A DNA stretch of 64,000 bases. Source: Eonycteris spelaea (Eukaryota; Chordata; Mammalia; Chiroptera; Pteropodidae). Location: positions 6,367,501-6,431,500 of the forward strand of contig PUFA01000092.1 of assembly GCA_003508835.1 (NCBI GenBank). Direction: 5' to 3'. The position numbers and the translations under genes are program-made. Shown one piece after another: positions 11,931-23,284 of the stretch (positions within the stretch are counted from its first letter, which is position 1; each line of letters begins with the position of its first letter). The notes under the pieces were generated by a model. That model had not been told where the DNA came from, ran no database searches, and saw only the letters and a list, made by a program, of their open reading frames with translations.

Positions 11931-14149
11931 AAATACACTAAAAGAAGATTGATAAAATCCTTAGTTGATTGGTGAACTTCTCTATGGTCTCTATAGTTGA
12001 TATGTGATAATAAATTGCCAGAAAATAATAATTATAAGGTTGCCCTCTGAGGGTGAAATTATAAAATCAATATAAAAAGACCCAGATTCAGCCAGATTAG
12101 TGGGGGTAAAAATCCAGAATCAACAGAATGGTCATCTGATTAAAGATTGCATATTAAAAAAAAAATAGTGTTGCCTAGAAGAGGTATCAGCCATGAAAGC
12201 TTGAGAAAGCAGAATTAGTCAGATCTTGGCAATGCTCACCCAAACAGCATCCAGGGAGGAGGGTGTTGGCCAGATTATTCTGATAGCCTGGTCAGGCTAC
12301 TTTCTTTCTGTTGAGGAGACAGCTGTAGTAGCACCAAGTCTGCTGTCATGGCATATTTGAATCACTTACCACAGAACCCACTGCTGTTTTGGCTGGCCAT
12401 GTCACCAGTCCATAAGGAGGAGCCAGCATAGCCAGGTGACCAGAAGAAACTCCCCAGCTCTTCTATATTCCTGGAAGCCCTGATCCCTATATGAAACTTC
12501 TTTATTCCCAACATACTTATCACACTCAGATAATGATGATATGTCTACATTTTTTCAGTTTTCTGAAAAAGTTGTATGTGACAAATTCATTTTTGTTAAC
12601 CTTGCTTTATTCCACAATAAAATTGGAGAACTTTTACCTAAATTTCAAACCTGAAGGGAAGGTAAATATGAAGCTTATTGGTTACTATGTCAATTGTTAC
12701 TTGAGTAAAGCAAAACATTACCCTTACTGCACTTCAGTACTTTCTTCCTAGCATTAGAAAGTATAGATAAATGAACAAGTATATCATTAGCTTCTAACAG
12801 GTGTCCAACTCAAAGTTCTGCACTGATGGCCTGGCCCTAGAAAATTTTCCTTAGCTCATTGGTTCTGAAGAACGAAAAGGAATATACTGCTAACATACAT
12901 TATATCCATTTGAACAAAGTCACTCTGAATGAAATCCTATAAATCCTACAGGAAACCTAAACGGATTCACCAAAATGTCTTAAACAAGTATATCATTAAG
13001 AGGTTCATGAGACACTGAGGAAGGTTCAAGAAATAGGCCAGCACCACAATTCTTCCCTTTCTATCAGGCAGTCAGTTAACAAGCAGAGGATGCACATAAC
13101 TGATAGCATTTATCTTACTCGGGGTATTGTGGTCTTTATTTGCAATAAAAATTTGGAGGATCTGCTCCGACAGCACATCTGACAGACAGAGACTATTTTA
13201 TCCCTATACGAAAATTATCTTTAGTAATAACTATGCCATGGAACATATAGAAATAATGGCCTGAAAAGAAATGCAGACTATGAAATTTTTTTCTTTATTG
13301 ACCTTAATAGACATAATCATCTCAGAAATGAGTGAATACTCAGTACTAAGATAGAAGAAAGTAATGGATTACTTTCTAAGTGTTCTCAGTTTACTCAAGA
13401 TACTTTTTGTTGGTTTGTCTCAGGTATAAATAGGTAGCAGTTTGTTTTTGAACTTCAAATTTAAAAATTTTAAACACAAATGAAAATTCCAAGTGGTTAC
13501 ATAAAATTACAGAATTCAAATTTTTTTTCAGTAATATTTACAACTATTAACTTGAAACCTACAGTTTAAATACAGGAATGTGTGAAGATACAAACTATGG
13601 CAGAAGGGAGCTACAATGATTCTGAATCATTACAAACTTACTCTTGAAACAAAGGATTGTGGTTGAGTTACATGTGTCGGGACAACTTGCCTTCTGGTAG
13701 TTCTCTAATGTAACTAACTTATACATGGAATGCAATGTTCACTGAAGAACACGTTTTTTAAAAAGTAGCTAATTAACATATGTATACATACAGTTAAAAT
13801 AGAAGTTACTGCTGTACTTTTTTAGATCTTAAACCAACAAAAGATTTTTTTCAAGGAGGAGTATTTTTTTGGCTGAGAGTATTGACTTGTAAGCTCACAG
13901 TGATAATAAATAGCAGTAAAAACTTTTATAGTTTTACTATTGTTTTTACCTTTCCCACACAACATTTCCCTTTTTGCCTGTATCTATCAGTGTGGACTGA
14001 TTTCACTGACCCAATTTCAATACGCTACTTCTACCAATTTTATGAAGTTGGACTGCAATCTTAATAGAGTCATGCTCTTCTTACAGTAATCTTAAACATC
14101 CCTCCACATTCCCTCCACTTTCAGCCATGGATCAGATAATACTATCCAC
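11931..14149. other. Unassigned sequence
   Basis: No named repeat. A slightly GC-richer patch at 12220-12480 has no extended frame, and no splice-flanked exon can be argued. Frames at 12491-12751 and 13882-14064 (86 and 60 codons) lack any familiar motif. Confidence 0.55.
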
Positions 14150-14173
14150 TTTTTTTTTTTTTTTTTTTTTTTT
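14150..14173 (+). repeat. Poly(T), 24 bases
   Basis: An uninterrupted T run. It could be the A-tail of an antisense retrocopy, but the sequence to its right (14174-14280, read in reverse complement) is not one I recognise, and I see no flanking duplication. Confidence 0.95.
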
Positions 14174-14699
14174 ACATAAGTCTACTGCACAAACTTTCCT
14201 TACTCAGGACCTACACAGCCTCTTTTTTTGGCAAAGTCCTCCGAACAGAGCCTGAATCCTTGACCTGATATGGCCAGCTCAACATTAGCGTTATTTCATC
14301 TCTTTAATTTGTTCATATACCTCTTATGGACTTATGAGAAATCATTAAATATAGTCCTTAACCATAACATGTTTTCCTACTTTTCATCCTTGATATTCCT
14401 GGACTGTATTTTTGTCTTTATTAAAATGTATCCTTCTGAATTTAGATTGTGTTGTAGTCTGACTGAGAAAAAGAACTCAAAACCTTTTGCCTGTTAGCTA
14501 GACATCTTTAGCAATAAAAAGAGTTAACTGGTTATGTAATATTAACCCTTTCCAAGGCCATGCAAGCTTCGATTCATTGATATGTTGTATATTGTATGTA
14601 CAATTTATTTATATTATGATTTACTATTTATTGTATAAATGTTTATTAAATAAACATATTATGTTTAGTGTATAAACATATTACTAGAGTCTTAAATGT
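14174..14699. other. Unassigned sequence next to poly(T)
   Basis: If the poly(T) is a retrotransposed tail, the minus-strand copy would lie here. No known gene or SINE is readable. An AT-rich run at 14575-14670 repeats TATTTATTG-like words. Confidence 0.45.
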
Positions 14700-14778
14700 G
14701 ACAGAAACTATGCTAGGTGCTGGAATATAATGAACATGGCAGGAAATCATTTCTGACCTCATAGAGCACATAATATAC
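14700..14778 (+). mobile_element. Fragment of an ancient mammalian repeat
   Basis: ACTATGCTAGGTGCTGGAAT, ATGAACATGGCAGG and TGACCTCATAGAGCACATAA follow a very common old repeat (tgctaggtgctggggata ... ctgccctcatggagctta type). Copies of the same family occur at 17.5, 29.5, 45.7 and 61.3 kb. I do not name the family. Confidence 0.55.
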
Positions 14779-14782
14779 AAGT

Positions 14783-14874
14783 GACAAGAGTTTATATTCT
14801 TCATACTACTTCTAGAATTATACAGAATTACTTCTAGACAAGAGTTTATATTCTTCATACTACTTCTAGAATTA
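14783..14874 (+). repeat. Local tandem duplication, 54-bp period
   Basis: A 38-base block beginning GACAAGAGTTTATATTC and ending CTTCTAGAATTA occurs at 14783-14820 and again, base for base, at 14837-14874. The 16 bases between them complete a 54-bp unit (about 1.7 copies). Perfect identity suggests a recent event. Confidence 0.97.
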
Positions 14875-14995
14875 GGAAGAGAGCTCAGGGTGTACAATTG
14901 CAAAACTTTTCATTAAAGACTATAGTTTAAACAAAGACTTCATGGTCTACAAAATAGAAGTACATTCAGTTAGAACACAGAGAAACTGGAAGCAA

Positions 14996-15255
14996 TATTC
15001 TGTAATGATTAAGAGCTCAAGCTACAGAACCAGGTAACCCTGGGTCAAATCCTAGCTTTCTCCACAGGCAGTGGTGAATGTTGACAACTACCTGATCAAT
15101 TTGTGCCTCATTTTTCTCAAGATCAAAGAGGATAAAAGTAGTATGTTTTCATAGAGTTATTGTGGGCATTAATTAAGATGTGAAGGGATGAGAAAACACA
15201 TAGTAAATGATAAGCCCTAGTCATTTTTATTATCATTTATGACTGTTATTATTTT
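14996..15255 (+). mobile_element. MIR (sense)
   Basis: TAATGATTAAGAGCTCAAGC, CCCTGGGTCAAATCCTAGCT, GTGCCTCATTTTTCTCAAGA and TAGAGTTATTGTGGGCATTA, then the AAATGATAAGC end, run through nearly the whole MIR consensus, including the tRNA-related head. Confidence 0.85.
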
Positions 15256-16890
15256 CTAATCCAAATGTTTAAATAAAAGTCCCATTGGATGATGATTAAA
15301 GACAAATTGTAAGACCATTGAATATTTAAAGTTCAAAAGCAATGTGACCAGGGCTGGAACTGCTAAAAGGTACTGGACAATCTACAAAGATACACTGTTG
15401 AAGAACCCATGTTCATCCTTCTCCCACCCCCAGAAACTATCAGCAACTGCTGGTTCCTGCCATGGAATTGGTGCCAGAGACAGAAATCTCTTTTCCTTCT
15501 GCCTTTTGGTCTTCCACCAGTGCCTCCTACTGGCATGACCTGTTAGGAAAGCAGCAGTCAAAGGAGCCTGGGAAATGTAGTTTGGAGACTACCAGCCCCA
15601 GCAGTACAGAGGAGAAAAGAGAAGGGCAGGTGTAGAGCTGGGAGACAGTAAGTAAATAGCACAGAAAATAAAATATACACAAATCTACTATCAAATAAAA
15701 TTTGAAGGGTCATCAAAGATAATTTAATTCAGCTTCAAGTTGGAGGATAAAAATGTAAATGTTCTCTTTCCTGCCCACTTTTTGTTGCTTTGATAGTTGA
15801 TTCTGTTTTAGTTAAGTTTCATGTTTATCCTGGCACAAACTCCATTACAGAATCTATTAAAAGTTTCTACAGATGATTTTTAAAAAGTGTTTAAAAGGTG
15901 TTTTAAAATGAAGGATTCTAACATTTGGAATAGAATTTTAAAATGCCACTCTATATCTGTCCTACTAATCAATGCTGCTAGATTGCTGTCTTGGTAATGA
16001 GCACTGCAGAGATGTCGATATTCTTCTACCTATCTGGGTCACCGAGGAGGGTGTGGAAGCTTTTGAATAGCTTCCCTGCGAAATAAAAAGCCATGCCAAG
16101 AAAATGATAATGGATAATGACTATTGTCCAGAAGACACAGAAAGCAGCCTTTGGAAAGTATGACTAAGTGACAAAGCAGTACAACCTCATTATGCAATCA
16201 GAAAAGAAAAAAAAATCATAAACTTTTCCTACCTGATTATTAAATAATTTTTTTGTATTCAAAAGGCACTGAGAATTAATGTGAGAAGAACACTCATTCA
16301 GATGTTTAACAGCTACTAGACACACATTAGCAAAATTGTTTCCTGATATTGGGTCTGAAGCAGCTAGTTCTACTGGTTATAATCTATATTAATGAAAATA
16401 AAATACAGAGTTAATCTGTAATTGGGCTACTTACTTTCACATGAGAAATACTGGTCCAGAATCAGATGTAGCTAGATATAATAGGATTCAGACAAGGACA
16501 TGGGTTCATAGCTGAAAATGATCTAGTCAGCACATAAGTAGAAGTTAGTGGCCATTAATATAGTGGGGACAAATTTATTTGAGGGACTTTATGGTGAGAT
16601 CATTAAATTTCCTCCACCCTCTTGTCAGAGTCCCTCCTCAATATAATTAAGTTTCATTTCCACAATGAAATAAAAACGTGCCACCTTTTTCCTCAACCAC
16701 TTAATACTTTTGAGTGGGTCATACTGAATAATACATTTTTGAGGTTTACACATTGACAAGCCAAGAAACAGGTAAAAAGCCTGGGGGTAATTATGTCAAG
16801 GATGCTAAGACTAGGAAAAAGGTAGAACAGAGTAACAGAAAGCATTCATTACAATTATACCTAAAGGGTAGGTCATCAAATACATAGACT
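15256..16890. other. Mostly unassigned; old repeat-like patch at 15.34-15.62 kb
   Basis: At 15490-15600 the phrases TTCCACCAGTGCCTCCTACTG and GAGCCTGGGAAATGTAGTTT recall an ancient interspersed repeat that I cannot name. The rest is AT-rich with no recognised element. Confidence 0.45.
15568..15583 (-). promoter_or_regulatory. ZNF143/STAF-like motif (sequence match only)
   Basis: CTGGGAAATGTAGTTT is the reverse complement of AAACTACATTTCCCAG. This fits the ACTACAnTTCCCA core of the ZNF143/STAF site. It lies in a repeat-like patch with no promoter context, so it is a sequence match and not evidence of use. Confidence 0.3.
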
Positions 16891-16894
16891 ATTT

Positions 16895-17040
16895 AAAGGC
16901 AATATGATGTTCTAAAAAGAATACAGGCTCTGGCATCACTCATACAAACACTTAAATGTCTTTTCATTTCTCTGAACCTTAGGAATAAAATATGCAAAAT
17001 AACCCAGCACAGAGAAGACCTTTAATAAAAGGCAGCATTC
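16895..17040 (+). mobile_element. Degenerate MIR (sense)
   Basis: GGCAATATGATGTTC, ACAGGCTCTGGCATCAC, TTTCTCTGAACCTTAGGAAT and ACCTTTAATAAAAGG follow the MIR order, with the centre deleted. Confidence 0.5.
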
Positions 17041-17530
17041 ATTTTTGATTAGGTACACATAGAGTGCATACGTGGTCATTCTGATATAACAGTTGACTTT
17101 GTGAACATAAAATATGCAGATGCATCAGTAGGTCATGAAGCTTTTCCTCCTCACAGCACCAGGAACATTATTCACACATGTTTGTACAGCTGGCCACCAA
17201 AGCTGCCTGCCTGTCAGTGGAGTAGGGAGCCAGTTGAGAGCAGGCCTGAGCTCCAGGGCCCAGTTAACAGCACAGGATACAGCACTGAAAAGCTGTGGAA
17301 GGAAATTCTGCCCTTACGCTACTGGAATTTTATAATGCCCGATCAAAGTGATAATTTGAAAGATATGGACCAGGTTATCCATGTTACCAAAAAAGAAAAA
17401 GTTTGGTGACAACACCAGGTAATAGGCAGAACATAGGAACAGGAGTTAGAAAACTCCATTTGGCCTCAACTCAGCCCTAGCACTCTGTGCCGCCTGTGGA
17501 GTTCTTTGCCCTCTTTACCGCATGAAAAGC
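17041..17530. other. Unassigned; 102-codon open frame not accepted as a gene
   Basis: A plus-strand frame at 17101-17409 is open for 102 codons with an ATG. Its product has no recognisable domain, there is no promoter or polyadenylation context, and it abuts repeats. I treat it as chance. Confidence 0.5.
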
Positions 17531-17785
17531 CCCTTCCCTCTGGGAAAGCTTCCCAGAGGTGAGATCTAAGCTGAGACTTGAGTGACAAGAAGGAGCCAGG
17601 CATGAGATGGTCTGGCAAAAGAGCCTGCCAGGTAGAGGAAACAGCAACTGCAAAGGCCCTGAGGCAGAAGCAAGCTCAAAGTGTTCAGGGAATGAAGAGG
17701 AGGCCAATGAGCTAGGGTATCATGAGCAAATGGACAGTAACAAAATAGACATGGAGATATAAAGCATAGCATAAGGAAAATAGTT
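17531..17785 (+). mobile_element. Ancient mammalian repeat, left half
   Basis: GAGATCTAAGCTGAGACTTG, GAGCCTGCCAGGTAGAGGAA, ACAGCAACTGCAAAGGCCCT and GAGGCAGAAGCAAGC are in the order of a well-known old repeat. The element resumes at 18000 after an L1 insertion. Minus-strand frames at 17477-17772 are its shadows. Confidence 0.7.
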
Positions 17786-17999
17786 AATACTGTTTTAATA
17801 AATATGTAAGGGAAAGAGGAGTACTAGATTTAGTGGGGTGATCACTTTGCGAGTTATATAGATCTCTAGTCACTGTGCTGTACAACCGAAACCAATATAT
17901 TATTGTATGCCGACTATAACTGAAAAAAAAAAACTAATTGAATTGTACAATGTACATACGAGTAACTAATTGTCTATTATATTTCAATAAAGCCAGAGG
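17786..17999 (+). mobile_element. L1 3' UTR end inserted in the ancient repeat
   Basis: GGGGTGATCACTTTGCGAGT, GTGCTGTACAACCGAAACCA and TATGCCGACTATAACTG with an A-run at 17922-17932 is the terminal 3' UTR of a laurasiatherian L1. A second similar end (ATTATATTTCAATAAAG) follows to about 17993. There is no coding sequence. Confidence 0.8.
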
Positions 18000-18285
18000 G
18001 GATAAAGGGGGGGAAAAAAGGCACACAGAGGCTTGATCATGTTGGGCCTTAGGTTTTATTCAATATTCAATGCCAAACTATTGGAGGGCTTAAAGCTAAT
18101 GGAGAACATGATCTGAATAATATTTTAAAAGATTTTTCCAACTTGTGTTCAGAGAATAGTTTAAGGAAAACAGTGGCAGCAAAGGGATTACTTAAAGGCT
18201 GCTGTGGCAGTTTAGGCAAGAGATAATGGTGGCTTAGTCTCTGGTGGCAGCAATGCAGAGCTAGAGAGGGAACAAACTGAGAAAT
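18000..18285 (+). mobile_element. Ancient mammalian repeat, right half
   Basis: TTGATCATGTTGGGCCTTAG, CTATTGGAGGGCTTAAAGC, GAACATGATCTGAATAATA and GGCAAGAGATAATGGTGGCT continue the element at 17531-17785 in the same orientation. Confidence 0.7.
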
Positions 18286-18684
18286 TCTGTTTACATATTA
18301 GAGTAAAATTGATCAATTTATACACACACACGCATGCACACACATGTACACATAAAATATAAGAAACTGAATGCACAGGATGATGGATAGCTGCTCAAAC
18401 ACAGTCTTACAGCTTACAGAAAGTTGTGTTTAACCAGAGTTGGAGTTTCCCCGGGTGAATACACTGGAAGAGAGACAAGAGACTTTTGTAAGACAGCGAT
18501 TTAAAGAAGAAGAAAAAAAAGGAGCCTAGAATCTTAAGAGAGAAGTAAGGATAGAGAGAGGTGGGTGATGGAAAGTGAAAAAGCAATGGAATCAATGGAT
18601 CAAAGGTCTCTATTATTAGTCACTAAAGTAAAGGTACTAAAGTAATTACCAGATTTATAATTCCTCATAAAGTATTCAGCAATC
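18286..18684. other. Unassigned with a short imperfect CA repeat
   Basis: ACACACACACGCATGCACACAC lies at about 18321-18345. Nothing else is recognised. Confidence 0.55.
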
Positions 18685-18832
18685 TTTTTCAAAGTCTCAA
18701 TTTCCTCATTTGTAAAATAGAAGTAATTTCTACATTACAGAGCAATGGTTGGTATTCATATATATAAAGCATTCAGTGTAATGCCTGGCACCTAGTAAGT
18801 GTTCAATGAACAGTCACTATAATTATTAAAAC
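18685..18832 (+). mobile_element. MIR 3' half (sense)
   Basis: CAATTTCCTCATTTGTAAAA, AGCATTCAGTGTAATGCCTG and GGCACCTAGTAAGTGTTCAA are the conserved MIR centre and tail. Confidence 0.85.
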
Positions 18833-19566
18833 TCTTACCTTTCAGCCTCTCTAGACCTCATTTCCTTTGATTTGTACTTAAGCAACACCCATGGAAATTA
18901 GAACATGACTGGGCTTTTGAGTCAATTCTCTCCTGTCTGAGGATTGAGTAAAGAATTTCAAATACATGAAACTATCATCACGATTTAGTGTTCAGAGCAC
19001 CTCTGTCCCAATAAGTTCCACTTAGCAAAGTTTCAGTTGGTTAAAAGAGGACACTGGGAATCATCTAGACCTCTTTTATTTTTAGGAAATGAGGCAACCC
19101 CTAGACTCAGATCCTAAAGGTGCCATATACCAGCAGAGTCCATGTGTGGTCCTCCCAGACTTCACGTCATTCTCCTTGAACTGGTTCTCCAGGGGAAGTC
19201 CCCATGTCTGACTTGGAGGACCCGTTCTCCAGGACAGGCCTCTGGGAGCAGGTCAGTCATTTTCAGAGGCTGCTTAACCTCTCAGGCACCATTTAGTAGA
19301 TTAATGTTTTGAGGCACTAAATGGTACCCTAGCAATCTATTCAGAGAGGAGGCAGCCTTTAATGAGAAACTGGTCTAAAAATTTGCTATTTCTTAGAAAA
19401 AAAAAAGAGAGCCTTAATATTTGCATCTGTCTTTACAACAGTTCTCTAAGGGCTTCATGATTCAGTAGAACCCCATTATGAATCTGGTATCAAGAGATAG
19501 GAATAAAATTCGCATAATGGTATTAAGAGCTATATAAGTAATATGATGTACCATATGATCTAATAG
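18833..19566. other. Unassigned sequence
   Basis: A GC-richer patch at 19120-19280 (CTTGGAGGACCCGTTCTCCA) has no coherent frame. No repeat assigned. Confidence 0.5.
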
Positions 19567-19660
19567 AAGCATTTACAATGATGCTTTTCTAAACTTGCAG
19601 GAATTGGCTCTATTTATAAATATAAACGTTCGGTTATCTAAAGATGTAATTCCTGCAAGT
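19567..19660. other. Two adjacent inverted repeats, 13-bp perfect stem
   Basis: ACTTGCAGGAATT (19593-19605) and AATTCCTGCAAGT (19648-19660) are exact reverse complements with a 42-base spacer. Just upstream AAGCAT (19567-19572) and ATGCTT (19581-19586) form a second short dyad. Homeodomain-like ATTGATTAC follows directly. I do not recognise it as a transposon end. Confidence 0.9.
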
Positions 19661-19714
19661 AATTGATTACATATTTTCAAAATCTCATTTCAATACTGTA
19701 TGTTTAATTATTTC

Positions 19715-19885
19715 CTCCTTACAACAAACCTCATGGTTCTACTATTATCATTCTTGTATTATGAATAAGCAAATGGATGAATAGAGAGGTTATGTGACTT
19801 GCTTATATAGCTAGCAGGTAGTAAAATCAGGATTCAAATACAGACAGTATAGCTACATAGCCTAGACTCTTAATCATGAATTATA
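19715..19885 (-). mobile_element. MIR (antisense)
   Basis: ACAACAAACCTCATGG, GAGAGGTTATGTGACTTGCT, TATAGCTAGCAGGTAGTAAA and TCAGGATTCAAATACAGACA follow the reverse complement of MIR. Confidence 0.8.
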
Positions 19886-19887
19886 AC

Positions 19888-20125
19888 CACATTTTTCAAA
19901 CTTTTTTGGTCATTATTCACAATAAGAAGTAATTTTACATTGCAAGCCAGTAGAAAGAGTTTAAAAAATAACACCAGTCCTAACAATAGAGAACATCTTT
20001 TAATATTTTCATTTTTATTCTATTTGTCCTATTAATAAATGCTGGTTCAGACTCACTAAATTTATTTTATGACAATAATGGGTTGTGGTGCTCAGTTTTC
20101 AAACACTGCACTAATTATGCTGCCC
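19888..20125 (+). mobile_element. Probable old DNA transposon
   Basis: It begins TTTTTCAAACTTTTTTGGTC and ends near GTTTTCAAACACTGC. Internally, CACAATAAGAAGTAATTTTACATTG and GGTTCAGACTCACTAAATTT fit a common ancient element with AAACTnnTTT/AGTTTGAAAA-type termini. The subfamily is not named. Confidence 0.5.
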
Positions 20126-21129
20126 CCTAAACAGAGGAGTCTGGGATTCATGCACTGGAATGGAATGGAGGCTGAAAATGGCTTCTCCCTCATTTCTTGC
20201 CCATCCTCCAGCCCAGTTCAAAAACCAGCTAGCAGGGGAAGCTCAAAGAGAAGAGGAAGAATTGCTTTCCCAAAATGTCCTAATTCTTCGATTATTGTTT
20301 TTCTTTTGTTATATTGTCCAAATTAAGCCTGGACTATTTTAGTAGAAATGAAAAACACCGCTAAAAAATCCAATTCTTCTGAGCCTTAGAATAATGGCAT
20401 TTTTTACTAATGAAACATGCAAACTACTACTGTCGAGTTCATTAGTAGTCTCAATTTTTAATCTCTCAAAGTGATGGAAACATTAAGGTTTCCATGGCAG
20501 CAGCTTCCAGCTGTTGGGGGATTCCAGGCTTTCAGTTGTGTGACAATTAGGGTGAAGTATTGCTGAGACTTTCCAGTGTGTCTGAGTCTTCGTTATGCAG
20601 CATTCAGTATTTTTAAAAACACCGATTATCATGATGTGTTTAGTTTAAGGAGCTTGACATGTTGGTACCTATCCTGGAAGAAGAGAGGAATTTTTTTGCA
20701 AACTATCACCAACAGCTACCTTACGTCTAGAGTAATAATCTAGGTATGATCATTACTCTCAGTTTTTGGCTTATAAAGTAATAGAAATCTTTGTGAATTC
20801 AATTACAGACAGTTTGTGTTCCAGGACTTTAATGATTCTTGATGTAAACTAAATTCAAGGATCTAAGACAAGACCAGCATCTTAGTGTCCATAAATCAGA
20901 AAGCTGCAATGAGCACATGCAGCCTAGTTAGTTTTATGGAAATTAACAAGATTTTTGGATTAAGTATAACTAAAGGAAAAGAGACAGACACCAAGAGAAT
21001 GGCAGAAAACAAATTTAAATACTGAGTTATAATCAGTTATCATCTAATGCTACTGATCACGCAATACACAGTACAAGATCATCAAGTTCTAAGTTCAGTA
21101 ATTTAAAGGGCATGGCTGAAGTTATTTAG
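20126..21129. other. Unassigned sequence
   Basis: No family recognised. ACTAATGAA (20406-20414) and TTCATTAGT (20438-20446) form a 9-bp dyad. Short frames at 20069-20342 have no known domain. Confidence 0.5.
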
Positions 21130-21242
21130 ATAAGAAAAGGTGAAAGGTGGGGAAGAAGAAAAGGGAGAGAGGGATGAAGGGAAGAAGGGAGGAGAAAAGG
21201 ATGGAAGGGAGAGAAAGCAAGAGAGAAAGAAAGCAGGGGACA
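21130..21242 (+). repeat. Polypurine tract
   Basis: About 110 bases almost entirely of A and G (GAAGGGAAGAAGGGAGGAG, GAGAAAGCAAGAGAGAAAG). It is low complexity with irregular GGAAG/GAGA units and no clean period. Confidence 0.85.
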
Positions 21243-21309
21243 GGTAGGATTATCCCCATTTTTCAAATATGAGAAAATGTACCAAAAATTCAAATGTTGC
21301 TTAAATTAT

Positions 21310-21435
21310 AGCATTCACACATAATACCCTCTGAGATAGGCTATCAATGGCCCCATTTTATTGATGAGGTGACAGAAAACCCAAGGAGATTATGACTGAG
21401 TCAATGCTCTATGTTAATCAGAGCTAGATCCCATT
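21310..21435 (-). mobile_element. MIR fragment (antisense)
   Basis: ATACCCTCTGAGATAGGCT, GGCCCCATTTTATTGATGAGG and CAGAGCTAGATCCC fit the MIR reverse complement. Confidence 0.7.
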
Positions 21436-21770
21436 TCTTATCCCACCTTTCAATTAAGATTACATGATTGCGTTCTGGCTAGTGAAATGCAGACAGAAGC
21501 AATAGGGTATCTCCTCCCATCTGTTTGCTAGATGTTGATGTTCAAGATGACCTTGTGAGCCACATGTTGAAGATGGAGTTGCATCCATCGATCTGGTTCT
21601 CTTAGTGGCTATGTGGAAAAGATCCCCCTGAATACTTTTTTTGGTAAGTTACTACAGCAATTAATATACTTTTAATGTGTTGAATCACTGAGATTTTTAT
21701 GTTGGGATTCTTGCTGGGAACCAAAAGCAGTTAACCATCCTGCCTAATATAGAAATCAATACCTTTGATT
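21436..21770 (+). mobile_element. Solitary LTR-like element (ERVL/MaLR type)
   Basis: TTCTGGCTAGTGAAATGCAG, AGATGACCTTGTGAGCCACA and, near the end, GAATCACTGAGATTTTTATG followed by ACCATCCTGCCTAATATAG match the layout of old ERVL-related LTRs (the 'ccactgagatttnggg' end motif). Non-coding; the subfamily is uncertain. Confidence 0.5.
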
Positions 21771-22995
21771 TAGTGTGCTGCTGTAACACAAACCCCAAAT
21801 ATATGGCATTAGCAAGGAAACTAATATCAGATGCCAGAAGGATGGCATGTTATATTGTGGCAGACATTTGGGAGAACTGCAGTAATGTGGAAGACAGACC
21901 AGGGCCTACGGAAGAGGCCATTCTGGAGAAATTGGTTGGATAGGTGGATTAGTGTGTGTTGGTGATCTTAGCTGAGTTTGCGTGGCACTAAAAGAAAAAG
22001 AGGTACATAGAAGAGAACTGGTCTATGGAAATTGGCCTAGAAATTTGGCCAAAGTTGGAAAAGCCAACTGCTTTTATATCTCAATTTAAACTTAAGAATG
22101 TAATAGACTTTGAGCCAAAGAAACCATTAAAATCCAGTCCCATAGAAAAATAAAATTAGGACTATGATCCTTCCTCTCAAGATTAATAGCCTTAAAATAC
22201 ACACCATTTAGTTGACAGAGATAGGACTGGGGAAGGATAGAGGGGAGGCTAAGAAATAAAGTGAGTCTGAGAATCATAGGTAGTAAAGTCTTTGTTGTGA
22301 GGTTATTGGCATGTGGAAGGGCTTGAAGAAAATAGCTCAGAAGCCTACTAAGTTTTAAGGGAATTTTATTGCCAAAAAAACCAAGAGCATGAACTCAGAA
22401 AGTCTGACTCTTTGTGACTTAAAAAATCCTTGAGCCTTCAATATTCTACATGCAGAGAGCTCTATAGCTTCCAATAAGAGCATACCAAATGTCCCTTTCA
22501 TATATGGCCAAGGAGGAGAAAAAGAAAAAAGAGAAACATCCCTAGAGAATGGATTCAGGGGCCATAGAGTTCCTAAGTTCCTACCAGAGAGCAGAATAAA
22601 GTTTAATCAGGGGCAAATGAGAGACCTGAGAAACTTCGTAATGCCAGGCTCACAGTGAGGACTCCTGCCCTGCTCTGCACTGGTGACTGCTGTGTCTTCC
22701 ATTCTTCAGTTTTCAGAATGCGATTGTGTGTTGTGATTATCCTCCCCCTCCTGCCCCCTGCCCCTGCTCCGCCATGCTGTATGCTGCCTTTAGAGTCAAA
22801 AGTCACCAACACCAGGAAGTGCCACATTCAGACAGCCACACCAGTCTAAGGTCCTAGATTTTGAGTGGATGTAGTAACTGGATGGGATTTTTGATAGAGT
22901 AGTTTGGGAAGGGTGTTAAGTGTGTTCTAAGTATAGGAAGAAAAGTAAAACAAATATTTGATGACTAAATGGGGGTATTAAAGCAAAGACTATGT
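21771..22995 (+). other. Unassigned; possibly degraded MaLR-type internal sequence
   Basis: It follows directly on the LTR-like block. Phrases such as GTGTGCTGCTGTAACACAAA and GGAAAAGCCAACTGC are reminiscent of non-coding MaLR internal sequence. No viral reading frame is present. A C-rich patch lies at 22741-22772. Confidence 0.3.
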
Positions 22996-23284
22996 TATGT
23001 ATTCACCATTTACTTTTCTTCCTGGGCATATGAGTCAGCATTCCTCACAGTTAATAGGACCATTCAACAGGGTTCTGATCAAAGGAATATGGGAAGAATT
23101 GATGTGTACACCACATCTATGCCTTGCCCATAAAATCTATGGCACAATCTTCTACTTTATCTCTCTTTCTCATTGCCCTTTGGATGTTAATAACCATGGA
23201 AAATGTGAGAACTATGCATTGAAGATGACAGGTTCTTTAACATCCTGAGATCTCAAGTGGCTAAATGCAGAAGAACACCCCTTT

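Noticed and set aside
14150..14280. Antisense SINE or retrocopy behind poly(T)
   Set aside because: No SINE head, gene similarity or flanking duplication could be read.
17101..17409. 102-codon frame as a small gene
   Set aside because: No recognisable motif; the alternative phase is also open; surrounded by repeats.
21130..21242. CRISPR-like or satellite array
   Set aside because: Irregular polypurine text without a fixed unit or spacers; no CRISPR array anywhere in the window.
21771..22995. Endogenous retroviral internal region with genes
   Set aside because: Only vague resemblance to non-coding MaLR internal sequence; no gag, pol or env frame is visible.
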